Made by a program: the position numbers and the translations under genes | NCBI RefSeq assembly: GCF_037975245.1 | Contig: NC_092578.1 | Location: forward strand, 14,244,321 to 14,308,320 | Direction: 5' to 3' | DNA from: Apostichopus japonicus | Taxonomy: Eukaryota; Echinodermata; Holothuroidea; Aspidochirotida; Stichopodidae | Length of the DNA: 64,000 bases | Shown here: piece after piece, positions 15,001 to 30,000 of the stretch | Layout of the letters: each line of letters starts with the position of its first letter | Numbering within the stretch: position 1 is the first letter of the stretch | The notes under the pieces: generated by a model | What the model was told of the DNA's origin: nothing | Database searches by the model: none | Seen by the model: only the letters and a program-made list of their open reading frames with translations

Positions 15001-18000
15001 TATACATGCAGTACGACATGATGCTGATGAACATTGTGAAAAAAAAACTGCATTAGGACCGTAGTACAGCATGGAACAGATACCTGGTACTCGTATAGCA
15101 TACCGAAGTCGATGGTGTGTCGCCGGTAAGCTAGGTGACTTTAAAGTTCAGGACATGAAGAGCTTCTTGATAACTTTAATTTCAGTTTAAAGTCTGTAGC
15201 TGGCTGGAGTCAGTGTCCGAGAATGTTTGGACTGTTTTCCTTCTTGGTAGCTGGTGGCACCCAATCAGGGTTGAATCCTTCGGAAGCGTTTGCTCATGTC
15301 TGATTCGTTTACGAGATGGACGTGGCAGAAAGTACCAGACAATATACACCGCTCCCCACTTAGGAAATGAGCTATATGAATATTCAAGTTATGTCAAAAT
15401 GCAAATTAGTCTAATGATATATGAAATCGCCTTTGTATTGAGTGCTGACATTGTCTGCTAACTTCGGGACGTTTCTTGTCACATTTCATTCAGATTGCAG
15501 TTAACGTCTTGTTGCTGGAAACCGTAATAAGATTTCTCTGTTGTTTTGCATGTAGACGAAAACATAAAGCTGCAAAGCTGATATGTGACTTTTATATGTG
15601 ATCACCCATACTTGCTCTCTGTTTGTGAATAGCGTCCTCTACTATCTAAGTCGGATATCGTTGATATGATCGTGAACGTTAAAACGTAGCAGGATATGCC
15701 ACGCAAGTATACGCCACAAAAGTTTCCATTTACGTGTTGCAGAATGCTATAACAAAGTATTTTGTACTTACCCTAATTAAAAAAAGTACTTGACTTTTTA
15801 GAAAGGTTGTAAAACTTCGGTAATTACTGTCCACTATCTTTTGAGCGCGACAAATGGTGCTTTGTTTTGACACGATTGCTGAATTGCAACATCGATCATA
15901 ACAAAATCCCAATCAATGACGTTATATTCGAAATTACAGACGTTTGACTTTCTTTTCTTCTTTACATCTTCAGAAGGAGAATAGCGACATTGATCAGATT
16001 TATGACATCACAGAATTAAACAAAGTCCAAATTGCTTGGCAGATTTCAAAGGGCATGGTATGTATTAATGTATGCATTACACGCATAATGCATTAAGTAA
16101 AGTCTACAGCAATTTGCAGTACAACTAGAGCTGTTGTACTTGAATGCGAGCTCGAGTCAAATTTGTGTGGCCTCGAACTTTGGCCTCGGAGAAGCACCTC
16201 CTGGATTCGACTACAACTCTACTGTGCCAGGTAAACACACACTATTAGCACTGATTACCGGTGGGATGGTGTTGGGGTATAGGGGGTGAGCAGGTAGCAC
16301 GAAGGGTGGGGGTAGTTCTATAAAGGTTACATCCGCATCTCAGCAAAAGCATGTCATCTGATACAATTCAACTACATATTGTGCCATCCTTACTCACATC
16401 GCTTACCTCTGAACTTTGATGTTACCCGTCAAATGTAACGCATTTCTACCGTTGCTTTGAAGAGCTTGTATCTTGAGTATAGACAGCCTCTCAGGAGAGA
16501 CATCTGGCTGCAGAATTTACGCGCAATGTAAGGTTCTCACATAGGTAGAAAAAATAACTCTTCAGAGGTTGCAGCCTACACATCAATCCAACAACACAGA
16601 CTGTTGCTCATAACTGATTAAAGCCAGAGTAGGAACATGTACTTTTCTTAAGAAAAGTCACCCAGGAAAGAACCTCGGCACGAACCACCAAACAACCTAA
16701 TGACTGATCCGCTCTCAACTTCCCAGTCCCCTTGTATAGAGATTGTGACTGTGTGATCATCGTCGGGTGTGCATCACCATTCCCCTCGAAAGGGAACATA
16801 TACTACACATGATCTTAGCCAAACGGCCGAGAAGGCCAGAGTAGGAACATACTACAAACATGATTTTAACGGTGAGTTCGTCACAGTCCATGCGACTTAA
16901 TACGCTCAGCTATTTCGATAATTGCAATTTTTCCGGTTACAAACAACAAAAACAACAACAGAAACAACCAATAATAACGACTTTTTCAGTACATAAAACT
17001 AAACAGTATATATATAACTAATTAGAAAGATTCATTGCTTAATTACCTACAGCTCTTAATTTACATTTAACTCATGTTTTAGTAAATCACACCTATACTT
17101 CATGAATATGTAAATTTCATACACACATATATTTCTAGAGACCAGCCATTTAATACAGTTGGTGTGGTAGCAACAATGTCTATTGGCATATGATCATATA
17201 TTATTGTTGTTGTTTTTTCCACTGATATAGTCATATCTTGCAACGACGAAATATTTCCATGGTGATCTGGCAGCACGGAATTGTTTGGTTGGAGAGAATC
17301 TTCTGGTGAAGGTGTCTGACTTTGGTTTATCAGATGATATTTACCAGCGAGGATATAAACGTATCGCCCCGGAAAAGAAAAGGCCGGTGAAATGGTACAG
17401 TCCAGAAGCGAATTTTGATGGCGTTTGTTCAACAAAGGGTGACGTGTAAGTCGATTAGTATGTTAAAATGAATGATCGAGTAACCGACAATGTGAAATGT
17501 CTTTATAATATATATATATATCTCCGAATAAAACAATGGTCAATTGAACAATCATGAATAAAAGAAAAACGGCAATTTGCATACGGTTCGAATCTGCATG
17601 GCGATATATTAGTGTCTGCATGTACATGTGTTTGCGTGAGTATTTGTGTGTTCATTATTGACCAACAGGTGGTCATTTGGTATTGTCTTGTGGGAGATTT
17701 ACACCCTTGGGGGAATTCCCTATGCCGGAATGCCTGCTGTTGAAGTGGTCAATCGAACCAAGGCTGGTTACAGAATGCCTCATCCAGAAGGATGTCCAAT
17801 GGATATGTAAGTGAAGCTTCAAGTTCCTCTTTCCTGTTGTACAAAAGGTATTACAAAGAGCCTGGTTCATCAGGGACGGATGTAGGATCTTATATCTCTA
17901 GATCTTAGCAGTCGTTATGTAGAGTGGAGGGGGGCGGAGTATTACCCGAATGAAAAGTTTGGAGTCAAATGATGCATTATGAATGTTACACTGGATCACA

Positions 18001-21000
18001 TTCTATATCTACAAAAAGGGAGCGGGGGTTCGGGACTGGGATACCCCACCCCCCCCCCATCAAAATCCTAGATCTGCGTCTGTTTATCCACCCATTCATC
18101 TATCTATCTTCACAATATATTTCTACGTGACGATATTATCTCTTCAATGCGTTTGTTTGTACAATATCTTCAGCTTTAAAGTAATGGCCGAATGTTGGCA
18201 GGAATCGCCCCAACACAGACCAAACTTTTCTGAGATTGAATACGCGTTAGAAGTCATCCTTAGTCACCGAGCTGAAATAAGTATAAATCGGCAGCAACCA
18301 TCACGCAACCCAGACGAGGCTCCTTACTTACCAATGGTGGAAAGTGATGCTTCTAATATGATTCGAAGGGACTCTTCACTGGCTGATAAAATCAATTTGG
18401 TAACTGTTATTTTTTCTTTCCTCAATCGTTTTTGTGATATCATATACCGCTGGTAATAATTCAATATCATGTTGGGAAGGAATATATATCCCCGAGATTT
18501 AGTAAAAAAAAAAAAAAAAAAGCGAAATTCCTGCCACGAATCTATTTATTGTTTGATTTAGCCTATACCTGTTGCTTTTGAAGGTACATCCGTAATTATA
18601 ATAGTAGAGACGAGGGTGGGAATAGATCTGACATGATCTGCTGATGATTTCTGGAACTCAGTGGGGGATTGAGATGCAGTGTTGTATAGTCAAGAACTTC
18701 TTTTCGAGTACCAAGTACTTCCGAGTACTGGAAGTTCCGGGTACTAATAGTACCAAGTATGAGTACTTTATCATCTGAGTACTTTCTTCCAGTGAAAGAA
18801 GTTCTTGCAAAAAGTGACTCTGTACTACCCAAGTATCGAATACTTTTCGAGTACTACGACCCCGGATTGATCAATTATCTAGAGTATTCTCATTTTACTG
18901 AAAGTCCACAAGGATTTTCCTAAATTCTAGCCTGCTAAATTGCTACAATTTTTACAAAATCTTGTCTTACACCTCAATTTATAGCCAGGTTATGACAATG
19001 ATTACAGTATATTAGATGATTAAATGTCCCGTCGGAGTATCTCAGAAAAAGCAGAACAAGCCCCTGTACAAATTTAAGTGTGCTAGTTGCGCGCAGCTTA
19101 TGCGCCGAGAGCGAACATACAACAACGTTCGTAACTGGCGCACAAAAGTACGCAACCTGCGCGCAACCTGCGCACAACCCACGCGCTCCAAGGGAAGCGT
19201 GCGCTTTGTCTTAGCGCGCACACTAAGACGGAGCGCGCGCGTGCCATCTTAGCAGGCGCACGCTTCATATTAGCGTGCACGTGCTTCGTCTTTGCACGTG
19301 CGCACTTGATCTTAGCGCGCCAGTTCTTGGTTAAGCGTGCAAAGAGGACTTAAATACTTTTGCTGACTTCTGAAGCAAACAATTTGGACTTAGAAAAAAA
19401 TGTGAAGCAAACAATTTGGACTTTGAAAAAATTGCTTATATGTCTTTGTGCGCGAGTAGTTCTTGGACTTGAACCATGTGGTAGACTTGTGTAAGGTGGT
19501 GCGGTGCGCATACAAACTTCTGGGTCAGTTTCATGGGAACCCGAAGGCCCTTAGGGGTTCTTGAAACAATTCTGTAGGGTATATTGAACAGTATTTAAAA
19601 GCATGAGAAATGTTACAGTACAATTAGGAACGCAGGCTTTCAGTGAAATGTTACTTCAAATGATCTTCAATGAAATCAAGATGCTTGTGCACCTTGGGGA
19701 ATAGGAGGAAAACAGGGCAATATTTTTCAGAGCCTGACAAACAATTTCTAATGTAAGTTAACAACACCTTTAGAAATAAGATACCTCATTACAAAGAACA
19801 TGCAGTGAAATGAAATTTATTTACACTCATCATACAGTACATGTAAGTAATGTATCACAGGCTAACAAATAGAAAGAATATCAAAATTGAGGGAGAAACC
19901 CATCTTTTGTTTATAAGCCAAAATAAGTATGACACATGTAATGTCAATTGTGAATTCATGGTTAAAACCAGTAAGGGTTTTCCTTGCACTACTGTACACC
20001 ACTAACTTGAGGCTTATGCTCCATTGTTGATAAAGAACTACAATTTGGAATTTACTGTAATTACGTATATCAAGTACTACCACACCTCTTTCTCCACTCA
20101 ATCCCCCAGCCTCAAAATGTATACCAATTCCTTTTGCCTTAATATGAGCAGAAAGCTGAATATATACACAGCATTTATTCATGTCTCACAATGATTTCCT
20201 AAAGAAAACTAAACATTAAAATTGGTAACCTGAAGGCACTCATTTTAATTTGCAGTACACCCTGAGTATTAGTCTACCAGCAAAAGATATTATTCCACCC
20301 TTTAGTCACTCTCTAGTAAATTTGGAGCTTGTGCAATAAAAGACTCTTTTGGATTTTCAAACTGCATGAAAATACATAGCTCAGCAATATACTTTACAGG
20401 TATGATATGAAAAAAAACATCACCTTGATTTTTAACCATCAAAAGATGGTCTAATTTTAATGTTGTTCTGAAATTTGCAGCAATGCTTTCAGCCACAGAG
20501 TTCATGTGCTTTATCACAGCAAGATAATCTGAAGAGCACATACATTTCGCAGAGCAACTGCAGCATTTCGTACATTTTAAAAAATACTTTATCTGCCCAA
20601 AAAATGTAACTCCCTCTTTAAGGTATCTTACAGTATATGAATTTCTTTTGGTCACAAGTTTGTAATCACTGCTGTAAAGTAACATGTCATTCAGCTGAAG
20701 ACGAAGAAATTTGTAAAAAAGCTGTGGTTTATAACCGATACATTCAACTATCAATGGCAACAGATCTGACTCAGGGTTACATTGCAAAAGACGACCAACC
20801 ACTGAAATGAAGCCATCTATCACCTCTGTCCTTGAGGCAGGTTTTTTCTTAACAGATAGTTTTTTAACATACTTCAATGTATCTGCCCCAACAGACACAT
20901 TTTGCAATGACTCTGGAACCTTCAGCAAAGAACACAAATTATTTGCTATTTGCAAATGTGGCTTTTTTGTGCCCTGCACCATGTGCAATAATTTCCCATT

Positions 21001-24000
21001 GATATCTTCATATGCAAAGCATGAATACACCCACAGTGGACCAAGATTTCTCACTACACCTGGAAGATGGAGAAGCCCATGAACCACAGAAAGGCAGTAC
21101 CTGTCTCCATATAATGTCCCAAACAAGTAACAAAACTGGATAAGTAAACTTTCACAGTATTTAATATCATTGACAGAAATACTGTCACTATTCAAAATGA
21201 CAACTGCCTCTACTAGTAATGCATAATGCTCAAAAAATATGTCATTCATTAAACCCTTTAGAGCTGGTAAAGAGTAATAAAACAGCCATGCCCTATATTC
21301 TGATGCCTTCCAATAACCCAAATGATCTTTAATACTCCTTGGAATTCGGGAAATGAAATGTGGAGGCTTTATCTTGGTAAGTCGCATATCAATATTGTCA
21401 AGCAGTTTGGTTAAAGAAAATAGTTCTTTGGAATGAGATGTGTCGAACCATAAGTGTAACAATTTCTTAAATACTCCAAGCAGAACTGTGTGCATATAAT
21501 CAATAGCCATTCCATCAGCAAGATTCATACCAAATGAACTTAGAAAAGTAGGCCCTTTGATGCCATTAATGGGCTTTTTCATTTGCATGGTATGCACTTT
21601 CATAGCATCACTCAACATTTTTTCATGAGACCGTTTAGGACCAAGGGGATTAGTCATGCAAAAAGGATATGTCCACACCGAGCCTTTTCCTGTTGATGTT
21701 GAACAGCCTTTTTGTAAGCAATGAGAACACCCAAAAGCACCATTAAACTGCACCATATTTAACATTACAGCTCTTGCAGGAAGGTCACATGTACCACAGA
21801 GAACCACAGCTTTAACTATGATAATTTCCTTTTTGTCCTGAGCATAAACTTCTACACCATCTTGAAGTTCTTTAATGGAAGCAAGGAATGGCTTCAGAAA
21901 AGTGCCCACAGCCGGTTTTGAACCAAGCCACAATCCAGCGTAAATCAAATTCTCTTTTAGGAACCGTCGTTTATGCGGCAACTCATTGATTGAAAAAAAA
22001 GAGGCCAAAGGCTGACCTTTGATGATTTGAAGATGGGACATCCATCTGTATACCACATAAGAGATATGTTTCTTGGTTCATGTAAAAGTTTTCCGGGAGC
22101 AAAAAGACGTTTGTACTGCTCTCCATCATAAATATCCTCAATATTGTCACTGTTTTTCTTCTTTCTGTTGAATCTATGCTGCAAGTCATGAAATCCCTGC
22201 CTTTTCATTAACTTGCAAATTTGATTAACAATCGGTATTTCTATAAAGTAGGATATTCCACTGTTCTCCGAGACATCACTGCTGCATACTAGGCACCTAT
22301 CATTATCAGAGGAGCTAAGTTAATAATTACAAAAATTGCAGAACTTGTGGAATTTCAAAGGATTTTTTTAGAGTTCCATAAAATTTGTTAAACATATGAA
22401 GTGTTGTCTTGCAGATATTTGGCTTTTGGCAGTGCATTGAAATTAGCACAAGCAAATCAACCAGTGCAACACCAGTAATGCTATGGCTGCTTGAAAACAT
22501 CAGAATCATCAACATACTTTCTGCCAAAGTTAGTGGAGCACCTTCATAAAGTGGTTTACTTCCTTCATCTTCTGCTTCATCATGGATAGATGGGGATTCC
22601 TTGCAGTCAAACCAGTCATCTTCAAGGTCGAACTCCTCTACACTGAGTGGGTCACACCAGTCATCACTTTCATAAATGCCTCCTACCTCTTTAATATTTG
22701 CCAGGTGGAGGTTATCATCATCCGGATCCCTGTGATGAGTACAGGAAAAAAAAGTTATGGTTCAAATATAACCTGTTTATGTGTGAACAACTATGTTAGA
22801 GTACAGCCAAGAACCTTGCATTTTTTTAGTGAATGGCAAGGAAACATGAGCTTCTTGCATGTTTCTATGATGAAACATTTTTCCATGATTTAAGTGTACT
22901 TCTAAAAGTAAAGATGACTAGAAAAGTACATATAGAGGAAATCCCCAAACCCTTGACCAATTTGACACAGCATCGCACCAACTTCAACTCTATTTTCTAT
23001 TCTATTTCATTTGATCAAGGATTAAACTGCAACACTTACTAGCATCATACATGTCAAATTAACAACACTTGATAGATTTCACCCAACCTGCCTGGACATA
23101 TTAAAACCCACACAAGCTCTGATCAGTACCATATATCTTCATTCTTGTTAAAGAAACCACATAAGCCCAGTAAAAAAATCCAGGCTGTTTGGGCAAATTG
23201 TATTTTGGGAATAAGACAGCTGCCCAGTTGGTCCTTAACTATTTCCCTTACGACTACTGTATGTGAGTCTACCTAAAAAGTATCACTAATTTGGGAAGCC
23301 TAGGTATACTATAAGCCTATGTCTTATTACCTTTTTATTCCATCCGTTGAGGAGCCATCAGACAGAGGTAGGCCCATGAAGTGGTCAGATTCGGAGAAAT
23401 TCAGATTATTAGATCCTTGTTCCACAGTATGAATGCATTCAAGTTCAGATGACAAATTCTGAGTACCCATTTTATCCTCATTGAGTTCAGGTTTTAAATG
23501 GGTTGTAAGGGAAGGTTGGCTAGGTTCAATTGTTTGTTTGTTGCTTGGCCTATGTATTGCGTAATTTGGAGGCTAGTACTAGTAGCAGTAGTAGTACTAC
23601 CATGGGCATCATGTTCAACTTCAACCTCTCTTGTTGAAACGAAGTCAACTTGCCCAGGCTGAATTTCACTTACTGTGAATTCATCATCTTCTAATTCAAC
23701 TGTCCTAACACCTAAACTCGCATTAATCTCCACTTGCTTGTCCATACGCCACCGTGTGGTTCTCGAGACAGTTTGTTTTGATGAACTATTAATATCACTA
23801 GGCTTAGGCCTTGTTCGACAGCGTGACTGAACGTTAGGCTGACGTTGTGTACGCCGCCGCTTATAAGCTCTGTTGTCCTGCGTAGGCAAGTAAGGACTTG
23901 TTGGATCAACTTCCAGTAAGTGAGACATTATGAATATGAGGTGGTTTCGAAGTCACCATAACACAACTGCGACAGTGAGTTCATCTGTGCAAAACCTACG

Positions 24001-27000
24001 AATGATCACCATTTTCCCCCTGATGAAACAACAGGCGGGCTCGGTAGTGCTGACGTTTAAAAATACTTTCACCGGATGGTCGCAGCGCTGTAATAGTTTA
24101 CTATGTATGTTAGATTAACGTTGGCAACTTGGCACTGTATACTAAATTACTACTTGAGAACACTGCTCGTTAGTGTAGATCAGTGCTTGAAAATAGCAAT
24201 TAACATATCCCGATAATGGTCAGTTGTACGGAACAATGTACGATACAACTAAAATGCTTCCACATCGTGAAAATGAATTTTGTTAAATACGCATCGTTAG
24301 ATCCAGTTACCAATACAAGTTTTCAAAGATAAGCTCATGCGACTACTTTTGAACCGAATTACTGCTCTATAAACATTTTGACCCACCATAACCGTGTTAT
24401 TACCTGTTTTGACAGCTTACGTGATTCTTTCTCCTCCGTGGAAGCACTTTGCCAAACTATAGATGTTGCGTAAGTCGATATATATGCAAATATTATGGAC
24501 TGGTAGATACTAGCCAATCAGCGTAGAACAAACGATCATCGCGCTTTAATTTTGAACCTAAGTTAGAAGTACCGACGTTACAGTACGCTGTCAACAAGTT
24601 CTTGCCGAAAAGTCCATATCTTCCCCTTGACGTCTACTGTAACTTATTTCAATCAGCCATTGCGAAAGTGTTTAAATTTCTTTCTTTTTTATGCCTTGTA
24701 TTGATTCCGCTCAACTTTAATTAGCTGATAGTTTATCTCTCAGTTTCGTTTGCATGAACGTAAGGTTTCTAGCTCTTCCGTAGCCTAACCTACTAGTCTA
24801 ACGTCCTGTAGTTCTACAGCCTCGACTTTGCAAACCAGTTGTTCGTTTTCTTTGTATCGGAAGCAGGATATTCGTTGGATTATCGTCAAAATACATTCTT
24901 TGTCAACCTGTTGGAGACTGCAGCTTTGCGAATTATCCATGGAATTTTAACAATATCAAGACATTTATATTTGCAAGTTAGGGCCTTGATAATGGATGCG
25001 ACTGCCTTGATGCTTTTGTCTCAGACAGCGGCAGAAAATGCAAAAAGTCCTAGGCCTACAGTCGTTTCAACGAAACTCCAGACTGTTCGGCAAAGATGCC
25101 TTATTTACTGGGTTGACGATCGTTTAGTCAGCATCGAACCTTTATCTTCAGTGGTTGAAAAAAAATCAAGTGAAAGAAGGAGCTGTTTGTAAAATCAAGT
25201 GGAAAGGAAAGGGACCATATCTCGGAAAGCTTATCAAAATCAGTGGTGAGTACTATTGCGATAGGCTAACAAGTAACATTAACTTAAGAGTAACACTAAA
25301 TTTACAGCTTAGGCTAAGCAATTGTAGCTTAGGCTATCTTACTAGCCTAATACTACTAGTACTACAGTAGTAACTATTTAAACTTAAGGCTTAGGCCTAT
25401 GCTGTATTGGCTCTAAATATGCCAGATATTCAAAAGTGGTTAGCCTAGGCCTACCTGTGATCAAAATTCTTTATTGGCCGTGGCTATTCTTACGACTAGT
25501 CGTAACAATTATTTATAAACTATTCTTACGACAAAGGCGAATTAGGCTACACATAACACAACATTTGATAGCCTATAGCCCTCAACGCAGATGATTGAAA
25601 GGCTGCAAAATTGCAGAGCAATGGAATCAGTAAATAGGCTACTTTATATTTATGTTGGTTTCCTCTGACGTTACAAGTACAAGGAAGCCTAGGCCACATG
25701 CTTATTGGCGTCAAGAAATAAATTTAAAGCGTTCTAAAGAATGTTTACTTAGTTATGGAGTCATCATTTCAAAAGCATGGTCCTTCTTTACCAGGTCCAA
25801 ACAAGACAAATGTTGGTACTGTATGCATTAATATACAAAGCAAAGTAATTTTTCAGAAAGTTGCTCATTGTCTTGAAAAATCCTGTACAATTTGAAATCA
25901 AATTGAAATCCTGTACAAATTGATTAGCCTAGTTTTCCCTAGGAACTTTGTGGTGTGTAAAAATTAAAACCTTTCTGTGAATAGTGTTAATACGACAAAT
26001 ATGTCGACTGTACACTTTAAATATGTCACGCATCATTAATGTTCATTAATTTATTTCTTGCTACTTTTCATGTCTACAGTAGTTTAACTGTACTTCGTCC
26101 CTTTAATGCATGTCATTTATCTGACAACCAAAGTCACCAAACCTTACCTGCAGGCTACAGTCTATACAGTAATACCTACTGTATGGCATCAGTCTTCTCT
26201 GTACTTTTTCAATACAATAAATCATCATGCCCTGCTCTTTTAAAACCCCAATGATTCCCCCCCCCTTATGTCTGGGGCTGCATATAACCATACATGTACC
26301 ATGTTTCTGTAATCCTATTGTTTAAAAAATGTTATTAGCTAGAGTTCTCATACTATAGAGGTAAGCAACTGTGATCATTATTGTTTTCTGTACAATCATT
26401 CACAGCTGACTCTAAAGTATTACGTGAAGAGCAGTTTAAACTTGAAGAGGCCCTCTTTAAAGTAACGGATCCCCAAGAAGGCCAATCATCTCCACGTCAG
26501 GATGAGTGTATAGCTTCTACGAAAGGGAGAAAGAGGACAAAGCCCAGGAAACTACTTGAGGCAACAGATGTGGAGGAAGAGGAAACGGCTGACAAAGCTT
26601 CACTGCCACCGCCCATGAAAAAAGCAAAGGAGACCAGGGCAAAGATGTCAAAACTTTCCGCCAAAGTTGATGCCCAGAGGGCTGTCTTTGAACAATATTT
26701 GAAGGAAAGCCCCACTTATACATCAACTTCCACAGGAGAACCTGAGCCTGCAATAGATATTCCTATTCCAGAACCAATTATTAGCAACACTGACAATGCA
26801 ATGTCTGCCCAGTTTACTTCATTCACAGCCCTACTGAATGATTCAGGAGATGAAGGAAACTGTCTTGAAGGAGTCTCACGGGCTGTAGAAGTTCTTCACG
26901 ATGATTCTAATCTTTTTAATGACTCTACAAACCTGGATGAAATTCATTTCTTGAGACAGGAAGTAGACAGACTTCTGTGGGTAATTGAAACAAATGACCA

Positions 27001-30000
27001 GGAAATTCAAGATTTGCGACAAAGGCTCAGTGAAGGTTGTGACTGCTACAACTCATCAGCACCAGAGAAGACAGTAATGAATGAAATCAGTAAGTTTATT
27101 TTAGCTGTTTTTGGACCAGAATATTATTTTTTTTCTGGCTATATTGTTACACCATATTATTATTTCCAGGACAAGGACCACAAAAACCCATACTTTTGCC
27201 GGTTTCCCTCTTTTCCTTATTGTGAGAAAACCTTGTTTAATCTATTGGACTTCGCCTAGAAAAATGTAAATTTTAACCAACATTTCAGGTTTCAATTGGT
27301 ACCTACTGTAGGTAATGATTGCTAATTGTCTCATTTACCCTCATGAATGGATATGATAGAAAAATGAGTTCTTTTATAATCTCCTGTTCATTAGATGTGA
27401 CTCCAAGGAAGATTAAATTCCTCAGTGACCTGACAAAGACTTTGTCCTGTATGGTCACAGAGACTGCACCACCATTGATGACTACGCCACCATCGTTAAC
27501 TACGCCACCATCGTTGACTACGCCATCATTTTCAACCATACCTGAAACGAGTACACTGGGGGCAACAACAAGTAGCTCCGTCACAGAAGTAGGGGACACA
27601 TCAATGTCATCATCACCATCTGTTGATCATGATGAGGTGTGTTCTTTTGTAGCTTTGTTTCTATTTTGAGCTGTGCGGTAACAAATTTGTCCTGCTTACA
27701 GTCCTAGCATATCAAAATAAAAGTGATCTATGAAAATACTTGAAATTCAACTGTAAGTGTATGAATCACCTTGGAAAGGCAAACCCTACCTTGTAAGTAC
27801 AGGTACATATGAACAAGCAACAAAAGCTTGTGTCTTAATCAAAAAAAGAAAAATGTTTGTAAAAAATTCAGGTAGAGATTGCACAACTCGTCCCAGCCTG
27901 TAATAATATCACAAAGTTTGCACACTGCAGGTTCTGGAAAGTCAGGGAAACTAAAATAGGAATTTCAAGGTCTGGAAAGTCAGGGAATATGTATAATTTT
28001 TCCAAAGGTCATGGAAAAGTCAGGGAATCTAAAGAAACCATGTATTTTTTCCCTGATATTCTCAATCTAAAATTTGTTTATAATGTAAAAAAAAACAGAA
28101 GTGGGAAAACAAAAACACGTTGAAGAATATTTCATTTGAGGTCCTTGAAAGTCATGGAAAAGTCATAGAAATTTTTGCTGTTGGAATGGGTACAAACTTT
28201 GTTTCAACTTCACATTTTTTCAAGTCTCCCGACAGCAACCCATTCGCCCCCCCCCCCCACTTTTCCATTCCCCTTTCTAATGAAAACAAATTGGCAGTGA
28301 TAAATATTTAGTCATTTTCTACATTTCATTGTCTCTTTGCAGAAAGTTGAATTAGTGAAAGGCACTGGTGTTTATGTCACTGTGCCAGAACGAACCAGTA
28401 TTGCACTAAAAGGGAGAAAAGGTTTAGGTGTAATGTTGAGGAAAATTCTAGAAGTCCTCTTTTCCTTTGATGAGCTTCGTCGTGGCTGTGCTGTTGGAGG
28501 AAGACCAAAGGCTTGCAACAAGCAGTCTGCTGACGTGAGTGTTCCGCTTGATCCCAAACGCTTGAGTGCAGCCAAAGGTGAGTTACTGTTAAAAGGTTTA
28601 CTTTTTCTATTTATCAAGAAAAAAAGCTTGCAAAAGAGAGCATATATTTTAAGGTAGGTGTGTGCACCAAAAAAAGGAGTTGAATGTTTCAAATTGTTTG
28701 CTGTTTGCATTCTACTTTGCATTTTGGTGATTGACAATTTATTAAAGGGATATTTTGGTGGCATGCAATGTGCACTTACAGAAAAGACAAAAATTTATAA
28801 ACCAGAAATTTTGTACCTACAGAATTTTTTTTCAGTGCACAACTGACACTTTTTCATGTGTTAAATATTATTTACATCAATTAGATAGGTTTTTACCCAT
28901 TTCTTTGCAGCATATGTCCTGTGCTTTTGTCAAAAGAAGGGTCTGCCAGCACCGACAGAGACTGACATCAATGCCATAGTAAACAGCAAGTGCGTCACTG
29001 TTCGTCGTAGCTTCAAGCAGAAGTTTTCCAGTTTGACAGACAAGCGGCAGTAACAATTCAAAACTTCCCTGGGGTTGGGTATATATTGTATGCTAACTTT
29101 ATAGGTCACTTAAAACTTCCTTGTATGATAGGTACTCAACAACCTTTGCAACTCTATTTAATATACTCCACATTTAGCCTTGCCATTTTTAAAATGACTT
29201 TAAACCTTAAAGTTTTTTAATTATATTCTTAAGCTGCAACTGCACATTACCTAAACATCTCTCAGTATTCCATTCTCCCTTGCCATTTTTTATACCTTGA
29301 AAACTTTTGGTAGTTTAGGTTACACCAAGCAATCTGAATCGAGTCATTTTAGTTAAAAATCAATGATTTCTTTCACCTACCATTTTTCTGCTGCACAATT
29401 AGATATTTTTTTTATATTGCATCAATCTTTTTTTATACTAACTTTGATATCTTGCCAGTTTTTTTTATATTCATTTTAATTAAAATGTTAACCAAAACTA
29501 CATTAGTTCATTACTCTTATAAAGTTGCATGACACTGTTGACTTTATGAACAAAGTCTATGTTCACAGTTTTAAGCCTTGTTAGTTTCTCCAACCTTTAA
29601 TAAAAATATTAAATCACTTAATTGTATTAATATTCTATCCGTCAACTGCCAATGCTTACACCCTAAACAATTCTACTCATCAGCAGTATTCTCACCAAGA
29701 TCTTTTCTTTTCATTAAAATACCTTTTAATATTAATCTGTGCACATGAGACATGTTGTCTCATTTTACTTCACAATACATTTTATTTTAGACATTTAAAT
29801 TGAAAATTTTTTCTCTTTTCTGCTTTGGAGCTATATGTGCTTATATAGCTGTATGCACCCTTTAGCTTCTTGTGTGGTTCTATATTCAACAACAAACCGC
29901 AGCGCGCTCAAGTAGCGGGCACAGATTGCTCAAGTAGCGTGCATTGTTTCTATGCTTCTGGCGCGCTACAGTGCGCAGCTTGCGTGCGACACGCTACTTT

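Larger units (their letters stand above)
20302..23928 (-). pseudogene. Tnp2-type (Transposase_21-like) transposase, two exons, frameshifted
   Basis: Exon 1 (23928-23331) starts [17 protein letters not shown], is basic then acidic, and splices in phase 2 (GTAATA donor, CATCACAG acceptor) to exon 2 (22729-20302). Exon 2 has [18 protein letters not shown], then [91 protein letters not shown] and a C-terminal Cys cluster ([13 protein letters not shown]). This order matches animal proteins related to Tnp2 transposases; Asp in YTDG and AIDYMH are probable metal-binding residues. Lesions: frame change near 23560-23590 by a trinucleotide run, a stop near 22325, and a T8 run at 21993-22000 where nine would restore frame. 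The last 584 codons (22056-20302) are open. Either a decayed copy or partly assembly error. Confidence 0.7.

Noticed and set aside
16639-16834. Functional U2 snRNA gene
   Set aside because: Only the first 45 or so nt match; the branch-recognition and Sm regions were not found, and the flanks are a retroposition duplication.
20807-21082. Plus-strand frame of 91 codons
   Set aside because: Antisense to the continuous 584-codon transposase frame.
22582-22893. Plus-strand frame of 103 codons
   Set aside because: Antisense to transposase exon 2 ([14 protein letters not shown] region) and without a recognisable domain.
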